A stretch of 64,000 nt of DNA, taken from contig NKIW01000002.1 in assembly GCA_002256205.1 (NCBI GenBank), positions 496,001 through 560,000 of the forward strand, given 5' to 3'. This document shows positions 9,970 to 19,995 of the stretch, one piece after another; position 1 is the stretch's first letter; the number at the start of each line of letters is the position of its first letter. The translations under genes and the position numbers were made by a program. This DNA is from Rhizobiales bacterium PAR1. GTDB taxonomy: Bacteria; Pseudomonadota; Alphaproteobacteria; Rhizobiales; Beijerinckiaceae. The notes below the pieces were generated by a model. That model saw nothing but the letters and a program-made list of their open reading frames with translations. It was not told the DNA's origin and ran no database searches.

Positions 9970-10126
9970 AGCGCGTTATCCGATCCTGCCCGAAAGACCA
10001 CGGGTTGCAGTTGATGCCCTGCTCATGCGACATGCGCCGGACAGGATCAAGGGCGCGATGCATACCGGGCAATCTGCCAGGGCACGTGCAGCGTAGACGG
10101 ATCAGGGAAACAGAAGGGTGAGGCGC

Positions 10127-11221
10127 ATGTTTCGGGCGCGAATGGCGGCCTTGACGATCGTGGTGCTGACCGCGCTCTGGATCGGCTCTGGCTATTGGGG
10201 CCGCGATCATGCGCCGGCGTTGTCGCAGCGCGTTGCACAAAAGGAAAAGCCACTCTTTCGCGTCGTGGTCGCGGATATCGACGTCAAGCCGCGCGCACGC
10301 CGGATCACACTAACGGGGCGCACGCAGAGCGACCAGCGGGTGATCGTCAGCGCCCGCACCAGCGGCATCGTCACGCGCGTTGCCATCCGGCGCGGCGCGA
10401 AAGTGGCGGCGGGCGACCTCATTGCCGAGCTCTCGGATGAAGCGCGCGAAGCCAACGTCACACAGGCCAAGGCCCGCCTTGCCCAGCGTGCGGCAGAGCT
10501 TGAGGCGCGCGAAAGCCTCGCCAAACGCGGCAATTACCCCACCCTCAACCTTGAACAGTTGCGTGCCGAAAAGCAGGGTGCGGAAGCAGCACTGGCCACA
10601 GCGGAAGCCGAGTTGCTGCGGGCCAATATCCTCGCGCCGATCACCGGCATCGTGAATGATGTCTCAGTGGAAATCGGGCAAGGCTTGCAAATGGGCGGCG
10701 CCATCGCCGAAATCATTGCGCCAGAACCGATGCTCGCGGTGATCGAACTCCCTGAGCGCCGCCTTGCCGGCGTGAAAGCGGGGGACCCCGCCGATATCCG
10801 CCTCGTGACAGGCGAAACCCTGCGCGGCGCGATCCGGTTCGTCGCCCGCCGCCCGAGCGGACAGACCCGCACCTACCGCGTGGATATCGGCTTTCCGAAC
10901 AAGGATGGCGCGATCCCGGATGGCATCGCGGCGGAAGTCAGCCTTGTGCTGGCCGCCGTGGAAGCGGCCGAAGTGCCGCGCTCCGCCCTCACCTTCTCTG
11001 CCGAGGGCCAGTTGGGCCTCCGGATCGTTGATGAGCAGAGCATCGTGCGTTTCGTGCCCGTCGGCCTCGTCGACGACGAGGAAAGCACCATCTACGTCTC
11101 CGGCCTTAAGGCGGGCATGCGCGTCATCGTGCGCGGGCAGGATTTCATCCGTGAGGGGCAGAAGGTCGAAGCGGTGCGCGAAAACGCCGAGGCCGCCAAA
11201 CCGGAAACGGCCAAACCATGA
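10127..11221 (+). CDS. RND efflux periplasmic adaptor subunit (HlyD/MFP family)
   Basis: 364 residues. An N-terminal transmembrane or signal anchor (about 5-25) is followed by beta-barrel, lipoyl and alpha-hairpin segments typical of membrane fusion proteins (VSARTSGIVTRVAIRRGAKVAAGDLIAEL, about 70-98; the coiled coil follows). It bridges the inner-membrane RND pump to an outer-membrane channel. ATG 10127 lies behind GGGTGAGG; GTG at 10118 is in frame. The stop overlaps the pump start (ATGA). No outer-membrane factor gene is present here. Confidence 0.92.
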   Translation: MFRARMAALTIVVLTALWIGSGYWGRDHAPALSQRVAQKEKPLFRVVVADIDVKPRARRITLTGRTQSDQRVIVSARTSGIVTRVAIRRGAKVAAGDLIAELSDEAREANVTQAKARLAQRAAELEARESLAKRGNYPTLNLEQLRAEKQGAEAALATAEAELLRANILAPITGIVNDVSVEIGQGLQMGGAIAEIIAPEPMLAVIELPERRLAGVKAGDPADIRLVTGETLRGAIRFVARRPSGQTRTYRVDIGFPNKDGAIPDGIAAEVSLVLAAVEAAEVPRSALTFSAEGQLGLRIVDEQSIVRFVPVGLVDDEESTIYVSGLKAGMRVIVRGQDFIREGQKVEAVRENAEAAKPETAKP

Positions 11222-14200
11222 AAGGGCTAATCGCTTACGGCATTTCGCACGTCCGCCTCACCATGGCGGCGATGCTGTTCCTGCTGATTGCCGGCACCTC
11301 GGCCTATCTGACGATCCCGAAAGAGGCCGAGCCGGATGTGCAGATCCCCATCGTCTATGTCTCGATCACCCAGCGCGGGATCTCGCCGGAGGATGCCGAG
11401 CGGCTGATCTTGCGCCCGCTCGAAACGCAGCTGAAAGCGGTCGCCAACGTCAAGGAAATGCGCGCAGCGGCCTTTGAAGGTGGCGGCTATGTGCTGCTCG
11501 AATTCCAGCCGGGCTTTGACGCGAAAAAGGCTATCGCCGATGTCCGCGCAAAGGTCGATGACGCCAAGCGCGACCTGCCGCGCGACGCCGATGAACCCAA
11601 GGTCACCGAGGTCAATCTCTCACTTTTCCCGGTGATCATCGTCGCGATGAAGGGCGATGTGCCCGAGCAGACGATGGTGCGCCTTGCCCGCCAGCTCAAG
11701 ACCGGCATCGAACAGGTGCCCGGCGTGCTCAACGCTGAACTCAAAGGCGCGCGCGACGAGGTCGTCGAGATCATCGTCGAGCCGATGCTGCTCGCAGCCT
11801 ATGGCATCGCGCTCGATGACATCACGCGCATTGTTGCCGGCTCGAACACGTTGATCGCCGCCGGCGCACTGGAGAACACCAAGGGGCGTTTCTCGGTGAA
11901 GGTGCCGAGCCTCATCGAGAAACCGGAAGATATCCTCAACGTGCCCGTCACGGCCTCCTCCGGCGCGGTGGTACGGCTCGGCGATGTCGCCGAAGTGCGC
12001 CCGACCTTCAAGGATGCGGTGTCGATCACCCGCGTTGATGGCAAGCCGGCGATCACGATCGAGGTGTCGAAGCGCGCCGGTGCGAACCTAATCGACACAG
12101 TTGATGGCGTGAAATACGCGCTCGACAAGGCCCGCGCGCTCCTCCCCGCGAGTGTCGAACTCACGACAACGCAGGATCGCTCGAAGGGCATCCGCACCAT
12201 GTTGGGCGATCTCCAGAACTCGGTAATCACCGGCATCGTGCTGGTCGCGGCAGTAATTTTGGCGACTCTCGGCTTCCGTGCCACCGCGATCATCGGGCTT
12301 GCGATCCCGTTTTCAGCGCTCGTCGGCATTCTAGGGCTGCAACTTTCCGGGTTGACGGTGAATATCGTTGTGCTGTTCTCGCTCATTCTCGCGATTGGGC
12401 AGTTGGTGGACGACGCCATCATCGTCGGCGAATTCGCTGAACGACGCATGGCCGAGGGCATCCCGCCCAAAGAAGCCTATGCCCTCGCCGCGACGCGCAT
12501 GACCGGCCCGGTCATCGGCTCAACCGTGACACGCATCGCCGCCTTCTCGCCGCTGCTGTTCTGGCCAGGCATCGTCGGTGAATTCATGAAATACCTGCCG
12601 CTGACGCTGATCGCGACGCTGGCGGCCAGCCTGTCTTTCGCGCTCTTCTTCGCGCCTGCGCTAGGAAGCCTGATCGGTAAGCCGGACCACACAGCCCATA
12701 CCATCAATGATAAGAGCTTCTATCTGCGCAGCGTCCGCCTTGCGCTCAAGCACCCGGTGCTAACGCTGCTGGGTGCACTCGCCCTGCTGATCATCGTGCC
12801 GGTATTGCAGGGCAAATTTGGAAAGGGCGTCGAGTTTTTTCCCGATGTCGAGCCGGATTACGCGCTGGTTCAGGTCCGCGCGCGCGGCAACATCAGCCTT
12901 ACCGAGAAGGACCAGCTCGTCAAACTGGTCGAGGCGCGCATGCAGGACATGGGCGAGGTCGATACGATTTATACCCGCGTCGGCGAGCAGGGACGCGGTG
13001 GCAATAACGCCGAGATTTCCGCCGATACGGTCGGCATCATCCAGTTCGAATTCATCGATTGGCGCAAGCGTCGAAAGGCGCATGAAATCATGGAGGAGAT
13101 ACGCGCGAAAACAGCGGATATCCCGGGTATTGAAATAGCGGTCTCGAAACCCAAGGCCGGACCACCCACCGGCAAGCCGATCCAGATCGAACTCTCTGCG
13201 CTCGATCCCGAGGCGCTGACCCCGGCTGCGAAAAAGGTCGCGGCGCTGCTGGCCGCACGCTCGGACGTCACCGATATCGACGATGGCTTGCCACTCCCTG
13301 GCGTCGACTGGACACTGAGGCTTGAGCGCGGTGAGGCCGCCAAGGTCGGCGCGGGCGCGGGCATCGTCGGCACTGCCGTGCAACTCGTGACCAACGGCGT
13401 GAAACTCACCGAATATCGCCCCGCGACGACCGACAAATCGGTCGATGTGCTGCTGCGTTTCCCTCCCAACAAGCGTTCGCTCGATCAGCTCGACGACATG
13501 CTGGTGAACACGCCCGTCGGTCCGGTGCCGATCAGCACGCTGGTCACGCGCGAGGCCACGCGCGCCGTGGGCATCCTCAATCGGGTCAACGCCAACCGCG
13601 TGATCAACCTCTCGGCCAATGTCAGCGAGGGCCAACCTTCCGCCGCCGTGCAGAAAAGCGTGACCGAGGCGCTCGGTAAACTCGATCTTGGCGCGGGGGT
13701 GTTCTTCCGCCTCAAGGGCGAGGATGAGGAACGGGCGAAAGCCTCGGCATTCCTGTCGAAGGCCTTCGGCGCGGCAATGTTCCTGATTTTTGCGGTGCTG
13801 CTCGCGCAGTTCAACAGCTTCACCAGTGTCGGGCTGATCCTCTCCTCGGTTATTCTGTCCACGATTGGCGTCTTCATCGGACTCCTGATCATGCAGCAGC
13901 CTTTCGGCGTGGTGATGACCGGGCTTGGCGTCATCAGCCTCGCCGGTGTGATCGTGAACAACAACATCGTGCTGATCGACACCTACGATCACCTCCGCTC
14001 GGAGGGCATGGCGGCGATGGAAGCGATCATGAAGACCTGCGCCGAACGCGCGCGCCCGGTTGTGATGACCGCCGGCTCGGCTGCGCTTGGCGTCGCACCC
14101 ATCGCCTTCGGCATCAACGTCGATTTTCTCGAACGCGAGGTGACGATTGGCGCACCCGCGACGCAATGGTGGATCCAGCTTTCAAGCGCGACGCTCTTCG

Positions 14201-14331
14201 GCCTCACCTTCGCGACCATCCTGACGCTGATCGTCACACCAGCCTCACTGATGTTGATCGCCAACCTCTCAGAGTGGCGGAAGGCACGGCGCGAGAGGCA
14301 ATTTACACCTCGTCCGATGCCTTCCCGTTGA
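11218..14331 (+). CDS. RND efflux transporter permease subunit
   Basis: 1037 residues, full-length for the HAE1/AcrB-type RND family: twelve transmembrane helices with two large periplasmic loops. The proton-relay Asp pair is present in GQLVDDAIIVGE (about D398-D399). The N-terminus (MAAMLFLLIAGTSAYLTIPKEAEPDV) is typical. It pumps substrates out using the proton gradient together with the upstream adaptor. Substrate not inferable; no regulator adjoins. Its 3' end overlaps the convergent patatin gene by 29 bp. Confidence 0.94.
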   Translation: MKGLIAYGISHVRLTMAAMLFLLIAGTSAYLTIPKEAEPDVQIPIVYVSITQRGISPEDAERLILRPLETQLKAVANVKEMRAAAFEGGGYVLLEFQPGFDAKKAIADVRAKVDDAKRDLPRDADEPKVTEVNLSLFPVIIVAMKGDVPEQTMVRLARQLKTGIEQVPGVLNAELKGARDEVVEIIVEPMLLAAYGIALDDITRIVAGSNTLIAAGALENTKGRFSVKVPSLIEKPEDILNVPVTASSGAVVRLGDVAEVRPTFKDAVSITRVDGKPAITIEVSKRAGANLIDTVDGVKYALDKARALLPASVELTTTQDRSKGIRTMLGDLQNSVITGIVLVAAVILATLGFRATAIIGLAIPFSALVGILGLQLSGLTVNIVVLFSLILAIGQLVDDAIIVGEFAERRMAEGIPPKEAYALAATRMTGPVIGSTVTRIAAFSPLLFWPGIVGEFMKYLPLTLIATLAASLSFALFFAPALGSLIGKPDHTAHTINDKSFYLRSVRLALKHPVLTLLGALALLIIVPVLQGKFGKGVEFFPDVEPDYALVQVRARGNISLTEKDQLVKLVEARMQDMGEVDTIYTRVGEQGRGGNNAEISADTVGIIQFEFIDWRKRRKAHEIMEEIRAKTADIPGIEIAVSKPKAGPPTGKPIQIELSALDPEALTPAAKKVAALLAARSDVTDIDDGLPLPGVDWTLRLERGEAAKVGAGAGIVGTAVQLVTNGVKLTEYRPATTDKSVDVLLRFPPNKRSLDQLDDMLVNTPVGPVPISTLVTREATRAVGILNRVNANRVINLSANVSEGQPSAAVQKSVTEALGKLDLGAGVFFRLKGEDEERAKASAFLSKAFGAAMFLIFAVLLAQFNSFTSVGLILSSVILSTIGVFIGLLIMQQPFGVVMTGLGVISLAGVIVNNNIVLIDTYDHLRSEGMAAMEAIMKTCAERARPVVMTAGSAALGVAPIAFGINVDFLEREVTIGAPATQWWIQLSSATLFGLTFATILTLIVTPASLMLIANLSEWRKARRERQFTPRPMPSR

Positions 14332-15346
14332 TCAGCATCGAAAGGTCGAGCGTATCGCGTACGCCGATATCGTCGAAGTGATCGGCGATCCAGCGCTTGG
14401 CAACGGCATGACCGCGCTTGAACAGCATCTCGACGAAATCCGGCTCGGCATTGACCTTCGAGGAGGCGGAGAGATCGCGTAGCGGCTTGTCCGCATCGAT
14501 CCGGTGCATCCGGAGGCGGCGGTAATGATCGGGCGAAATCCGCCCCTGATCCACCAGTCGCTGCACGAATTCGATGGCACGAAGCTCGCCGAGGAGAGAC
14601 GCATTGAAGGTGATCTCGTTGAGCCGGTTTTCGATCGCCCGCGCGGTCATCGGCGTCTCCTTGCGGATCACGCGATTGAGCTGAACAATGATGAGATCGG
14701 CACTCTCATTGGACTGAAACAGCGGGAATAGCGCCGGATTGCCGGTATACCCGCCGTCCCAATAGGGAATGCCGTCGATCTCGACCGCCTTGAACATGCT
14801 CGGCAGGCAGGCTGAAGCCAGCACATGCGCCGCTGTCAGTTCTTTTTGGTCGAAGACGGTGATGCGCCCGGTGTGGACATTGGTCGCGCCGATATAAACC
14901 TGTAAATCCTTACAGTTGCGCACCTTTTCGAAGTCGATTTCTGCCTTGAGTGCATCCCTGAGCGGATTGAGATCGAGCGGGTTCGTCTCGTAGGGGCTTG
15001 CGACGCGGCTCATCCATTCGAGCCAGAGATACCCCGGTGTCTGCTCGATGTTCCATTGCCCGAACATACGATCGAAAAGAGTACGCTGGATCGGCGAATA
15101 GCGTGCCTGATCGCCCACCCGCGTCCAGAAGCTGCGAAGCTGCTTGCGCGCCGCCTCAGGTCCGCCATCCGCGAGGCCTTCCGCAAGGGCAACAGCATTC
15201 ATCGCACCCGCACTGGTGCCACTGACGCCAACGATTTTCAGACGCTCGTCATCGAGGATGGCGTCGAGCACACCCCAGGTGAAGGCGCCATGCGCGCCTC
15301 CACCCTGCAGGGCAAGGTTGATCGGTTTGGGGCTAAAGTGGCCCAT
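14303..15346 (-). CDS. Patatin-like phospholipase family protein
   Basis: 347 residues. The patatin Ser-Asp dyad is visible: oxyanion loop GGGAHG (15-20), nucleophile elbow GTSAG (Ser45), and DGG with Asp197. Patatins hydrolyse acyl esters of lipids, and some relatives act on PHB granules. Its ATG directly abuts the stop of the 3-hydroxybutyrate dehydrogenase gene (TAAATG), so the two are translationally coupled. That suggests, as inference, a role in PHB or lipid turnover. The C-terminus overlaps the RND pump gene convergently. Confidence 0.9.
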   Translation of the reverse strand: MGHFSPKPINLALQGGGAHGAFTWGVLDAILDDERLKIVGVSGTSAGAMNAVALAEGLADGGPEAARKQLRSFWTRVGDQARYSPIQRTLFDRMFGQWNIEQTPGYLWLEWMSRVASPYETNPLDLNPLRDALKAEIDFEKVRNCKDLQVYIGATNVHTGRITVFDQKELTAAHVLASACLPSMFKAVEIDGIPYWDGGYTGNPALFPLFQSNESADLIIVQLNRVIRKETPMTARAIENRLNEITFNASLLGELRAIEFVQRLVDQGRISPDHYRRLRMHRIDADKPLRDLSASSKVNAEPDFVEMLFKRGHAVAKRWIADHFDDIGVRDTLDLSMLINGKASDEV

Positions 15347-16132
15347 TTACTGCGCCGTCCAACCACCATCCATCGAAATGGTCGTGCCGGTGATCTGCGC
15401 CGCCGCGTCAGAGGCAAGATACACCGCGAGCCCCGCGACCTGCTCAACCGTGACGAACTGCTTCGTCGGCTGCGCTGCGAGCATCACGATGTTCTTCACT
15501 TCCTCGGCGGTCATGTTGCGCGCCTTCATCGTGTCCGGGATCTGCTTTTCGACAAGCGGCGTCCAGACATAGCCCGGCGCAATCGCGTTGACGGTGATAT
15601 TCGCCTGCGCGACTTCGAGCGCCACCGTCTTGGTCAGGCCCGCAACGCCATGTTTGGCCGCGACATAGGCTGATTTGAAAGGCGAGGCGACGAGACTATG
15701 CGCCGACGTGAGGTTGATGATGCGTCCGCCGCCGCGCTTCTTCATCCCTGGAATCGCCGCCTTGATCGAATAGAATGACGAGGAGAGGTTGATGCCAATA
15801 ATCTGCGCCCACTTGTCGTCCGGGAAATCTTCAACCGGCGAGACGAACTGGATGCCAGCGTTATTGACCAGCACGTCAAGACGACCGAAACTCGTTTCCG
15901 CATCGGCGACCAGCGCGCGAATTTCATCCGGCTGGAGCATATTGGCGCCGTTGTAGCGCGCCTTGACGCCAAAATCGGCCTCGATCGCCACGCGGGTCTT
16001 TTCGATCTCCGCCGCGTCACCGAGGCCATTGAGCATCACATCGGCACCCTGAGCCGCAAAGGCACGCGCCATGGCAAGCCCGATCCCGCTCGTCGAGCCC
16101 GTGACCAGTGCAGCTTTTCCCTTCATCGACAT
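15347..16132 (-). CDS. bdhA: 3-hydroxybutyrate dehydrogenase (SDR family)
   Basis: 261 residues. Classical short-chain dehydrogenase: TGSTSGIG NAD-binding motif (11-18), NNAG (90-93), and catalytic Ser143, Tyr156, Lys160 (YVAAK). The family-specific C-terminal region (DTMKARNMTAEEVKN, then TTISMDGGWTAQ) matches D-3-hydroxybutyrate dehydrogenases, which convert 3-hydroxybutyrate to acetoacetate. ATG 16132 has GGAAGGA upstream; the frame runs to 16315 without support. First gene of a two-gene unit with patatin, divergent from the Fur-family regulator. Confidence 0.92.
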   Translation of the reverse strand: MSMKGKAALVTGSTSGIGLAMARAFAAQGADVMLNGLGDAAEIEKTRVAIEADFGVKARYNGANMLQPDEIRALVADAETSFGRLDVLVNNAGIQFVSPVEDFPDDKWAQIIGINLSSSFYSIKAAIPGMKKRGGGRIINLTSAHSLVASPFKSAYVAAKHGVAGLTKTVALEVAQANITVNAIAPGYVWTPLVEKQIPDTMKARNMTAEEVKNIVMLAAQPTKQFVTVEQVAGLAVYLASDAAAQITGTTISMDGGWTAQ

Positions 16133-16252
16133 ACCGCAGTCCTTCCGTTGATCGTTCAAATCAGTAAACCTGAGCGTCCTTCTAACATTTTGCACCGCAA
16201 GAAACAGCGGCATCATCTCGCCAGATAGGCGAACAATCGCTATATCGTCGCT

Positions 16253-16786
16253 ATGGCAACGAAACTCTCCCTGCATAGTTCGCCCCACGCACACGTCTCG
16301 TGTTGCGAAGCGCATCGCGTCTCCCCGGTCGAGACCTTGCGTGCGGCCGAAGCCATCTGTGCGCAGAACGGCCTCCGGATGACGCCGCAGCGCCGCGCCG
16401 TGCTGGTCGCGCTGGTGGAAGCCAAGAAGCCGCTCGGAGCCTACGATCTCATCGAAGCCCTCCGCGAAGAAGGACAGGGTCGCAGCCCAGCTCCCATCGC
16501 GATCTATCGTGCGCTCGATTTTCTACGCGAACAGGGCTTCATTCATCGCCTTGAAACGCTCAACGCCTTTATCGCATGCCCGCATCTGCATGGCCGGGAA
16601 GCGCAGGAGGAGCGTGTGATGTTCCTCATTTGCGAGGCCTGTCACCATGCCGAGGAAGTCGCGACCAGCGCGCTCACCACGCCGCTTGCAACGATTGCGG
16701 CGGAGCATGGCTTCGTCGCCAAGCGACAAGTCATCGAACTCGCCGGCCTTTGCCGTCATTGCGCCCAACACGCGCCGAAAGCCTGA
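16253..16786 (+). CDS. zur: Fur-family transcriptional regulator, Zur-like
   Basis: 177 residues. Winged-helix domain (about 40-95: [16 protein letters not shown], then [26 protein letters not shown]) followed by a metal-binding dimerisation domain with CPHLHG, CEAC and CRHC. The [19 protein letters not shown] signature favours the zinc regulator Zur over Fur or PerR. The N-terminus carries a His/Cys-rich run (H8, H12, H14, C17, C18, H21), a possible extra metal site. No zinc-transport genes adjoin. Four nt separate it from ispG. No clear SD supports the start. Confidence 0.83.
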   Translation: MATKLSLHSSPHAHVSCCEAHRVSPVETLRAAEAICAQNGLRMTPQRRAVLVALVEAKKPLGAYDLIEALREEGQGRSPAPIAIYRALDFLREQGFIHRLETLNAFIACPHLHGREAQEERVMFLICEACHHAEEVATSALTTPLATIAAEHGFVAKRQVIELAGLCRHCAQHAPKA

Positions 16787-16790
16787 AGCC

Positions 16791-18074
16791 ATGGATACCG
16801 CGACCCCACCCTGCCACGATTCTGCGTCCGGCACTGCCGCATTCGGCCCTGCGCGCCGCCATCCCTCGACGGGCGTGAAGGTCGGTCATGTGCAGGTCGG
16901 CGGGCTGATCGCCGGCCACCCCGCGCCCATCGTCGTGCAATCCATGACCAACACCGACACCGCCGATATCGAGGGCACTGTGGCGCAGGTTGCAGCGCTG
17001 ACGCGCGCGGGCTCGGAAATCGTCCGCATCACGGTGGACCGCGACGAGGCCGCTGCCGCAGTCCCGCATATCCGCGAGCGACTGTTGAAGCGCGGCGTGA
17101 ATGTACCGCTCGTCGGCGATTTCCATTACATCGGCCACAAGCTGCTCGGCGATCACCCGGCCTGCGCCGAGGCTCTCGACAAATATCGCATCAACCCCGG
17201 CAATGTCGGATTCAAGGAAAAGAAGGACCGGCAGTTCGGTGCCATCATCGAGATGGCGATGAAGCACAACAAGCCGGTGCGCATCGGCGCGAACTGGGGT
17301 TCGCTCGATCAGGAACTGTTGACCGCGCTGATGGACGGGAACGCCAAAGCCGAAGCGCCGCTCGATACCCGCGCGATCACCCGCGAAGCCATGGTGCAAT
17401 CAGCGCTTCTTTCCGCCGAGCGCGCGGAAGAAATGGGCCTTGGCGCAGACAAGATCATCCTCTCCGCCAAGGTTTCGGCGGTGCAGGATCTCATCACCAT
17501 CTACCAGATGGTGGCGCAGCGGTCGCGCTATGCCCTCCATCTCGGTCTCACCGAGGCGGGCATGGGCTCGAAGGGCATTGTCGCTTCTTCAGCAGCCCTT
17601 GGTATCCTGCTGCAGGAAGGCATCGGCGATACGATCCGCTTCTCGCTGACGCCGGAGCCGGGCGGTGATCGCACGTTGGAAGTCAAAACTGCGCAGGAGC
17701 TCCTGCAAACCATGGGGTTCCGCACCTTCGTCCCGCTGGTCGCCGCCTGTCCCGGCTGCGGACGCACCACCTCGACCGTGTTTCAGGAACTCGCAAGGGA
17801 TATCCAGAACTGGATTTCCACTTCAATGCCGGAGTGGAAAACGCGCTATCCCGGCGTTGAAGCGCTCAATGTCGCGGTGATGGGTTGCATCGTGAACGGA
17901 CCGGGCGAATCAAAACACGCCGACATCGGCATTTCATTGCCAGGCACCGGCGAGACCCCGGCTGCACCGGTCTTCATCGATGGCCAGAAAGCGCTGGTAC
18001 TGCGCGGGCCGACCATCGCCGCCGACTTCAAGACGATGGTATCGGACTATATCGAGAAGCGCTTCGGCGCCTGA
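16791..18074 (+). CDS. ispG: (E)-4-hydroxy-3-methylbut-2-enyl-diphosphate synthase (flavodoxin)
   Basis: 427 residues. IspG performs the penultimate MEP-pathway step, reducing MEcPP to HMBPP with a [4Fe-4S] cluster. The VQSMTNTDT barrel start, RINPGNVG, and the cluster ligands in CPGCGRTTS and GCIVNGPGE are intact. ATG 16791 follows the regulator gene by four nt, so co-transcription is likely. Convergent with purQ with a three-nt gap and no visible terminator. Confidence 0.96.
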   Translation: MDTATPPCHDSASGTAAFGPARRHPSTGVKVGHVQVGGLIAGHPAPIVVQSMTNTDTADIEGTVAQVAALTRAGSEIVRITVDRDEAAAAVPHIRERLLKRGVNVPLVGDFHYIGHKLLGDHPACAEALDKYRINPGNVGFKEKKDRQFGAIIEMAMKHNKPVRIGANWGSLDQELLTALMDGNAKAEAPLDTRAITREAMVQSALLSAERAEEMGLGADKIILSAKVSAVQDLITIYQMVAQRSRYALHLGLTEAGMGSKGIVASSAALGILLQEGIGDTIRFSLTPEPGGDRTLEVKTAQELLQTMGFRTFVPLVAACPGCGRTTSTVFQELARDIQNWISTSMPEWKTRYPGVEALNVAVMGCIVNGPGESKHADIGISLPGTGETPAAPVFIDGQKALVLRGPTIAADFKTMVSDYIEKRFGA

Positions 18075-18077
18075 AAA

Positions 18078-18761
18078 TCAGGCCGCGCTGGCGAGGCTTT
18101 CGAACAGCCCCTTGCCGTCGGTGCCGCCGACGAGCGTCTCGATCAGGTTTTCCGGATGCGGCATCATGCCAAGCACGCGGAGGTTTTCCGAATAAATCCC
18201 CGCGATCGCATTGCGCGAGCCATTCGGATTCGCCTTGGCGATATCGCCATCCGCGTTGCAATAGCGGAAGGCCACGCGCCCGTCGCGCTCAAGTCGCACC
18301 AGCGTTTCGTCATCGCAAACGTAATTGCCTTCTCCATGCGCGATGCAGACCTTGATGACCTGATCGTGGGCATAGCGCGACGAAAACACGGTATCCGTCC
18401 GCACGACTTTCAGATGCTGCATCCGGCACACAAACTTGAGACCGGCGTTACGCATCAGAATGCCCGGCAAGAGGCCAGCCTCGCAGGCGACCTGAAACCC
18501 GTTGCAGATGCCGAGCACATAGCCGCCCTTGGCAGCATGAGCGCGCACGGCGTCCATGATATGCGCACGCGCGGCAATCGCACCGGTCCGCATGTAATCG
18601 CCATAGGCAAAGCCGCCGGGCAGCACGACAAGATCGGTGCCCGCCGGGAGATCATAATCCGCATGCCAGGCGTGCGTGACTTTCGCACCGGCCTGTTGAA
18701 GCGCCTTGGCAACATCGCCCTCGCGATTGGTGCCGGGGAAGGTAATGACAGCCGCGTGCAT
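18078..18761 (-). CDS. purQ: Phosphoribosylformylglycinamidine synthase subunit PurQ
   Basis: 227 residues, the glutaminase subunit of FGAM synthase in de novo purine synthesis. Class I glutamine amidotransferase nucleophile Cys86 in GICNGFQ, and the His/Glu pair in MMPHPEN near 200. Its start overlaps the purS stop (TGATG). The usual downstream partner purL is not here: the next gene is convergent ispG. Confidence 0.96.
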   Translation of the reverse strand: MHAAVITFPGTNREGDVAKALQQAGAKVTHAWHADYDLPAGTDLVVLPGGFAYGDYMRTGAIAARAHIMDAVRAHAAKGGYVLGICNGFQVACEAGLLPGILMRNAGLKFVCRMQHLKVVRTDTVFSSRYAHDQVIKVCIAHGEGNYVCDDETLVRLERDGRVAFRYCNADGDIAKANPNGSRNAIAGIYSENLRVLGMMPHPENLIETLVGGTDGKGLFESLASAA

Positions 18762-19003
18762 CAGCCCAGAACCTCGACCTTGTAGTTCTCGACCACGGTA
18801 TTCGCGAGCAGCTTCTCGCAGGCTTCCTTGAGCACCGCCTCGGCCTTCGCCTTGTCGGTGGCACTCAGCTCGATGTCGAAGACCTTGCCCTGCCGCACGC
18901 TGTCAACACCCTCAAGGCCGAAGCTCTTGAGCGCCCCTTCGATCGCCTTGCCCTGCGGGTCCAGAACGCCGTTCTTCAAGGTGACGATGACGCGGGCTTT
19001 CAT
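18761..19003 (-). CDS. purS: Phosphoribosylformylglycinamidine synthase subunit PurS
   Basis: 80 residues, matching the family length. PurS bridges PurQ and PurL, passing ammonia in FGAM synthase. The sequence has the conserved GVLDPQGKAIEGALKSFG and GKVFDIEL segments. The start at 19003 is set by GAGGAT and the family N-terminus (MKARVIVTLKNG). A hairpin plus U-run lies 34-63 nt upstream of the start, after purC. Confidence 0.95.
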   Translation of the reverse strand: MKARVIVTLKNGVLDPQGKAIEGALKSFGLEGVDSVRQGKVFDIELSATDKAKAEAVLKEACEKLLANTVVENYKVEVLG

Positions 19004-19036
19004 GGTGATCCTCATCCAGCACAGGGGCGGCGGCAA

Positions 19037-19066
19037 ACAAAAAACGGGACGCCTGATAGCGCCCCG
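19037..19066 (-). terminator. Terminator-like hairpin between purC and purS
   Basis: On the minus strand, an 8-bp stem with one mismatch (19059-19066 with 19045-19052) and a six-nt loop is followed by a run of six U's. It may end part of the purC transcript or attenuate purSQ. Confidence 0.7.
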
Positions 19067-19200
19067 CTTAAAGATTTCGCTCGTTCCGCGCAACCCAAAA
19101 GGGCATTTTACCAGTGTCCTTCAGCATTGACCGTCAGGTCAAGCCAACACGACACCGCAAGCCCGAACGGGCGCCCGAGCTTATGCAAGGGGCGATAGGA

Positions 19201-19995
19201 TCAAGAGACCAGTTTCGGCCCGCCTGCCTTGGGGTTATCCCCCTCGGTGAGGATACCGAGGCGGCGCGCGACTTCCGAATAGGCCTCGATCAAACCGCCC
19301 ATATCGCGGCGGAACCGGTCCTTGTCCATCTTGTCCGAAGACTTGATGTCCCAGAGGCGGCAGCTGTCCGGCGAGATTTCATCGGCGACGACAATGCGCA
19401 TCATCTCGCCTTCGTAGAGGCGACCGCATTCCATCTTGAAATCGACGAGGCGGATGCCGACACCAAGGAACAGCCCGGTCAGGAAGTCGTTGACACGGAT
19501 GGCCAGCGCCATGATGTCGTCGATTTCCTGCGGCGTCGCCCAGCCGAACGCAGTGATGTGCTCTTCCGAGACCATCGGGTCATTCAGCTTGTCGTTCTTG
19601 TAGTAGAACTCGATGATCGAGCGCGGCAGCTGCGTGCCTTCCTCGATGCCAAGCTTCTGGCTGAGCGAACCGGCGGCGACATTGCGCACGACGACCTCAA
19701 GCGGAATGATCTCCACTTCGCGGATGAGCTGCTCGCGCATGTTCAGCCGCTTGATGAAATGCGTCGGCACGCCGATCGAATTCAGCTGCGTGAAGATATA
19801 TTCGGAGATGCGGTTGTTCAGAACGCCTTTGCCATCAATGATTTCATGCTTCTTGGCGTTAAAGGCGGTGGCATCGTCCTTGAAGTGCTGGACAAGCGTT
19901 CCCGGCTCCGGCCCCTCAAAGAGGACCTTCGCCTTGCCTTCATAAATGCGGCGGCGACGATTCATCGGAATGTACCGTGTTTTTGGAAAATCCAT
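19201..19995 (-). CDS. purC: Phosphoribosylaminoimidazole-succinocarboxamide synthase
   Basis: 264 residues from this start, 254 from the inner ATG at 19965. SAICAR synthase joins CAIR and aspartate with ATP. The family opening [20 protein letters not shown] and the motif [27 protein letters not shown] are intact. The outer ATG has AGGAG about 12 nt upstream, while the inner ATG matches most homologues but lacks an SD. Upstream of purSQ on the same strand and divergent from the DUF1476 gene. Confidence 0.96.
   Translation of the reverse strand: MDFPKTRYIPMNRRRRIYEGKAKVLFEGPEPGTLVQHFKDDATAFNAKKHEIIDGKGVLNNRISEYIFTQLNSIGVPTHFIKRLNMREQLIREVEIIPLEVVVRNVAAGSLSQKLGIEEGTQLPRSIIEFYYKNDKLNDPMVSEEHITAFGWATPQEIDDIMALAIRVNDFLTGLFLGVGIRLVDFKMECGRLYEGEMMRIVVADEISPDSCRLWDIKSSDKMDKDRFRRDMGGLIEAYSEVARRLGILTEGDNPKAGGPKLVS

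Noticed and set aside
12760..14166. 468-residue open frame opposite the RND pump
   Set aside because: Low-information, His/Asp-rich translation antisense to a clear pump gene; shadow.
16133..16252. Zur-box in the bdhA/zur interval
   Set aside because: No palindrome resembling the known alphaproteobacterial Zur operator was seen.
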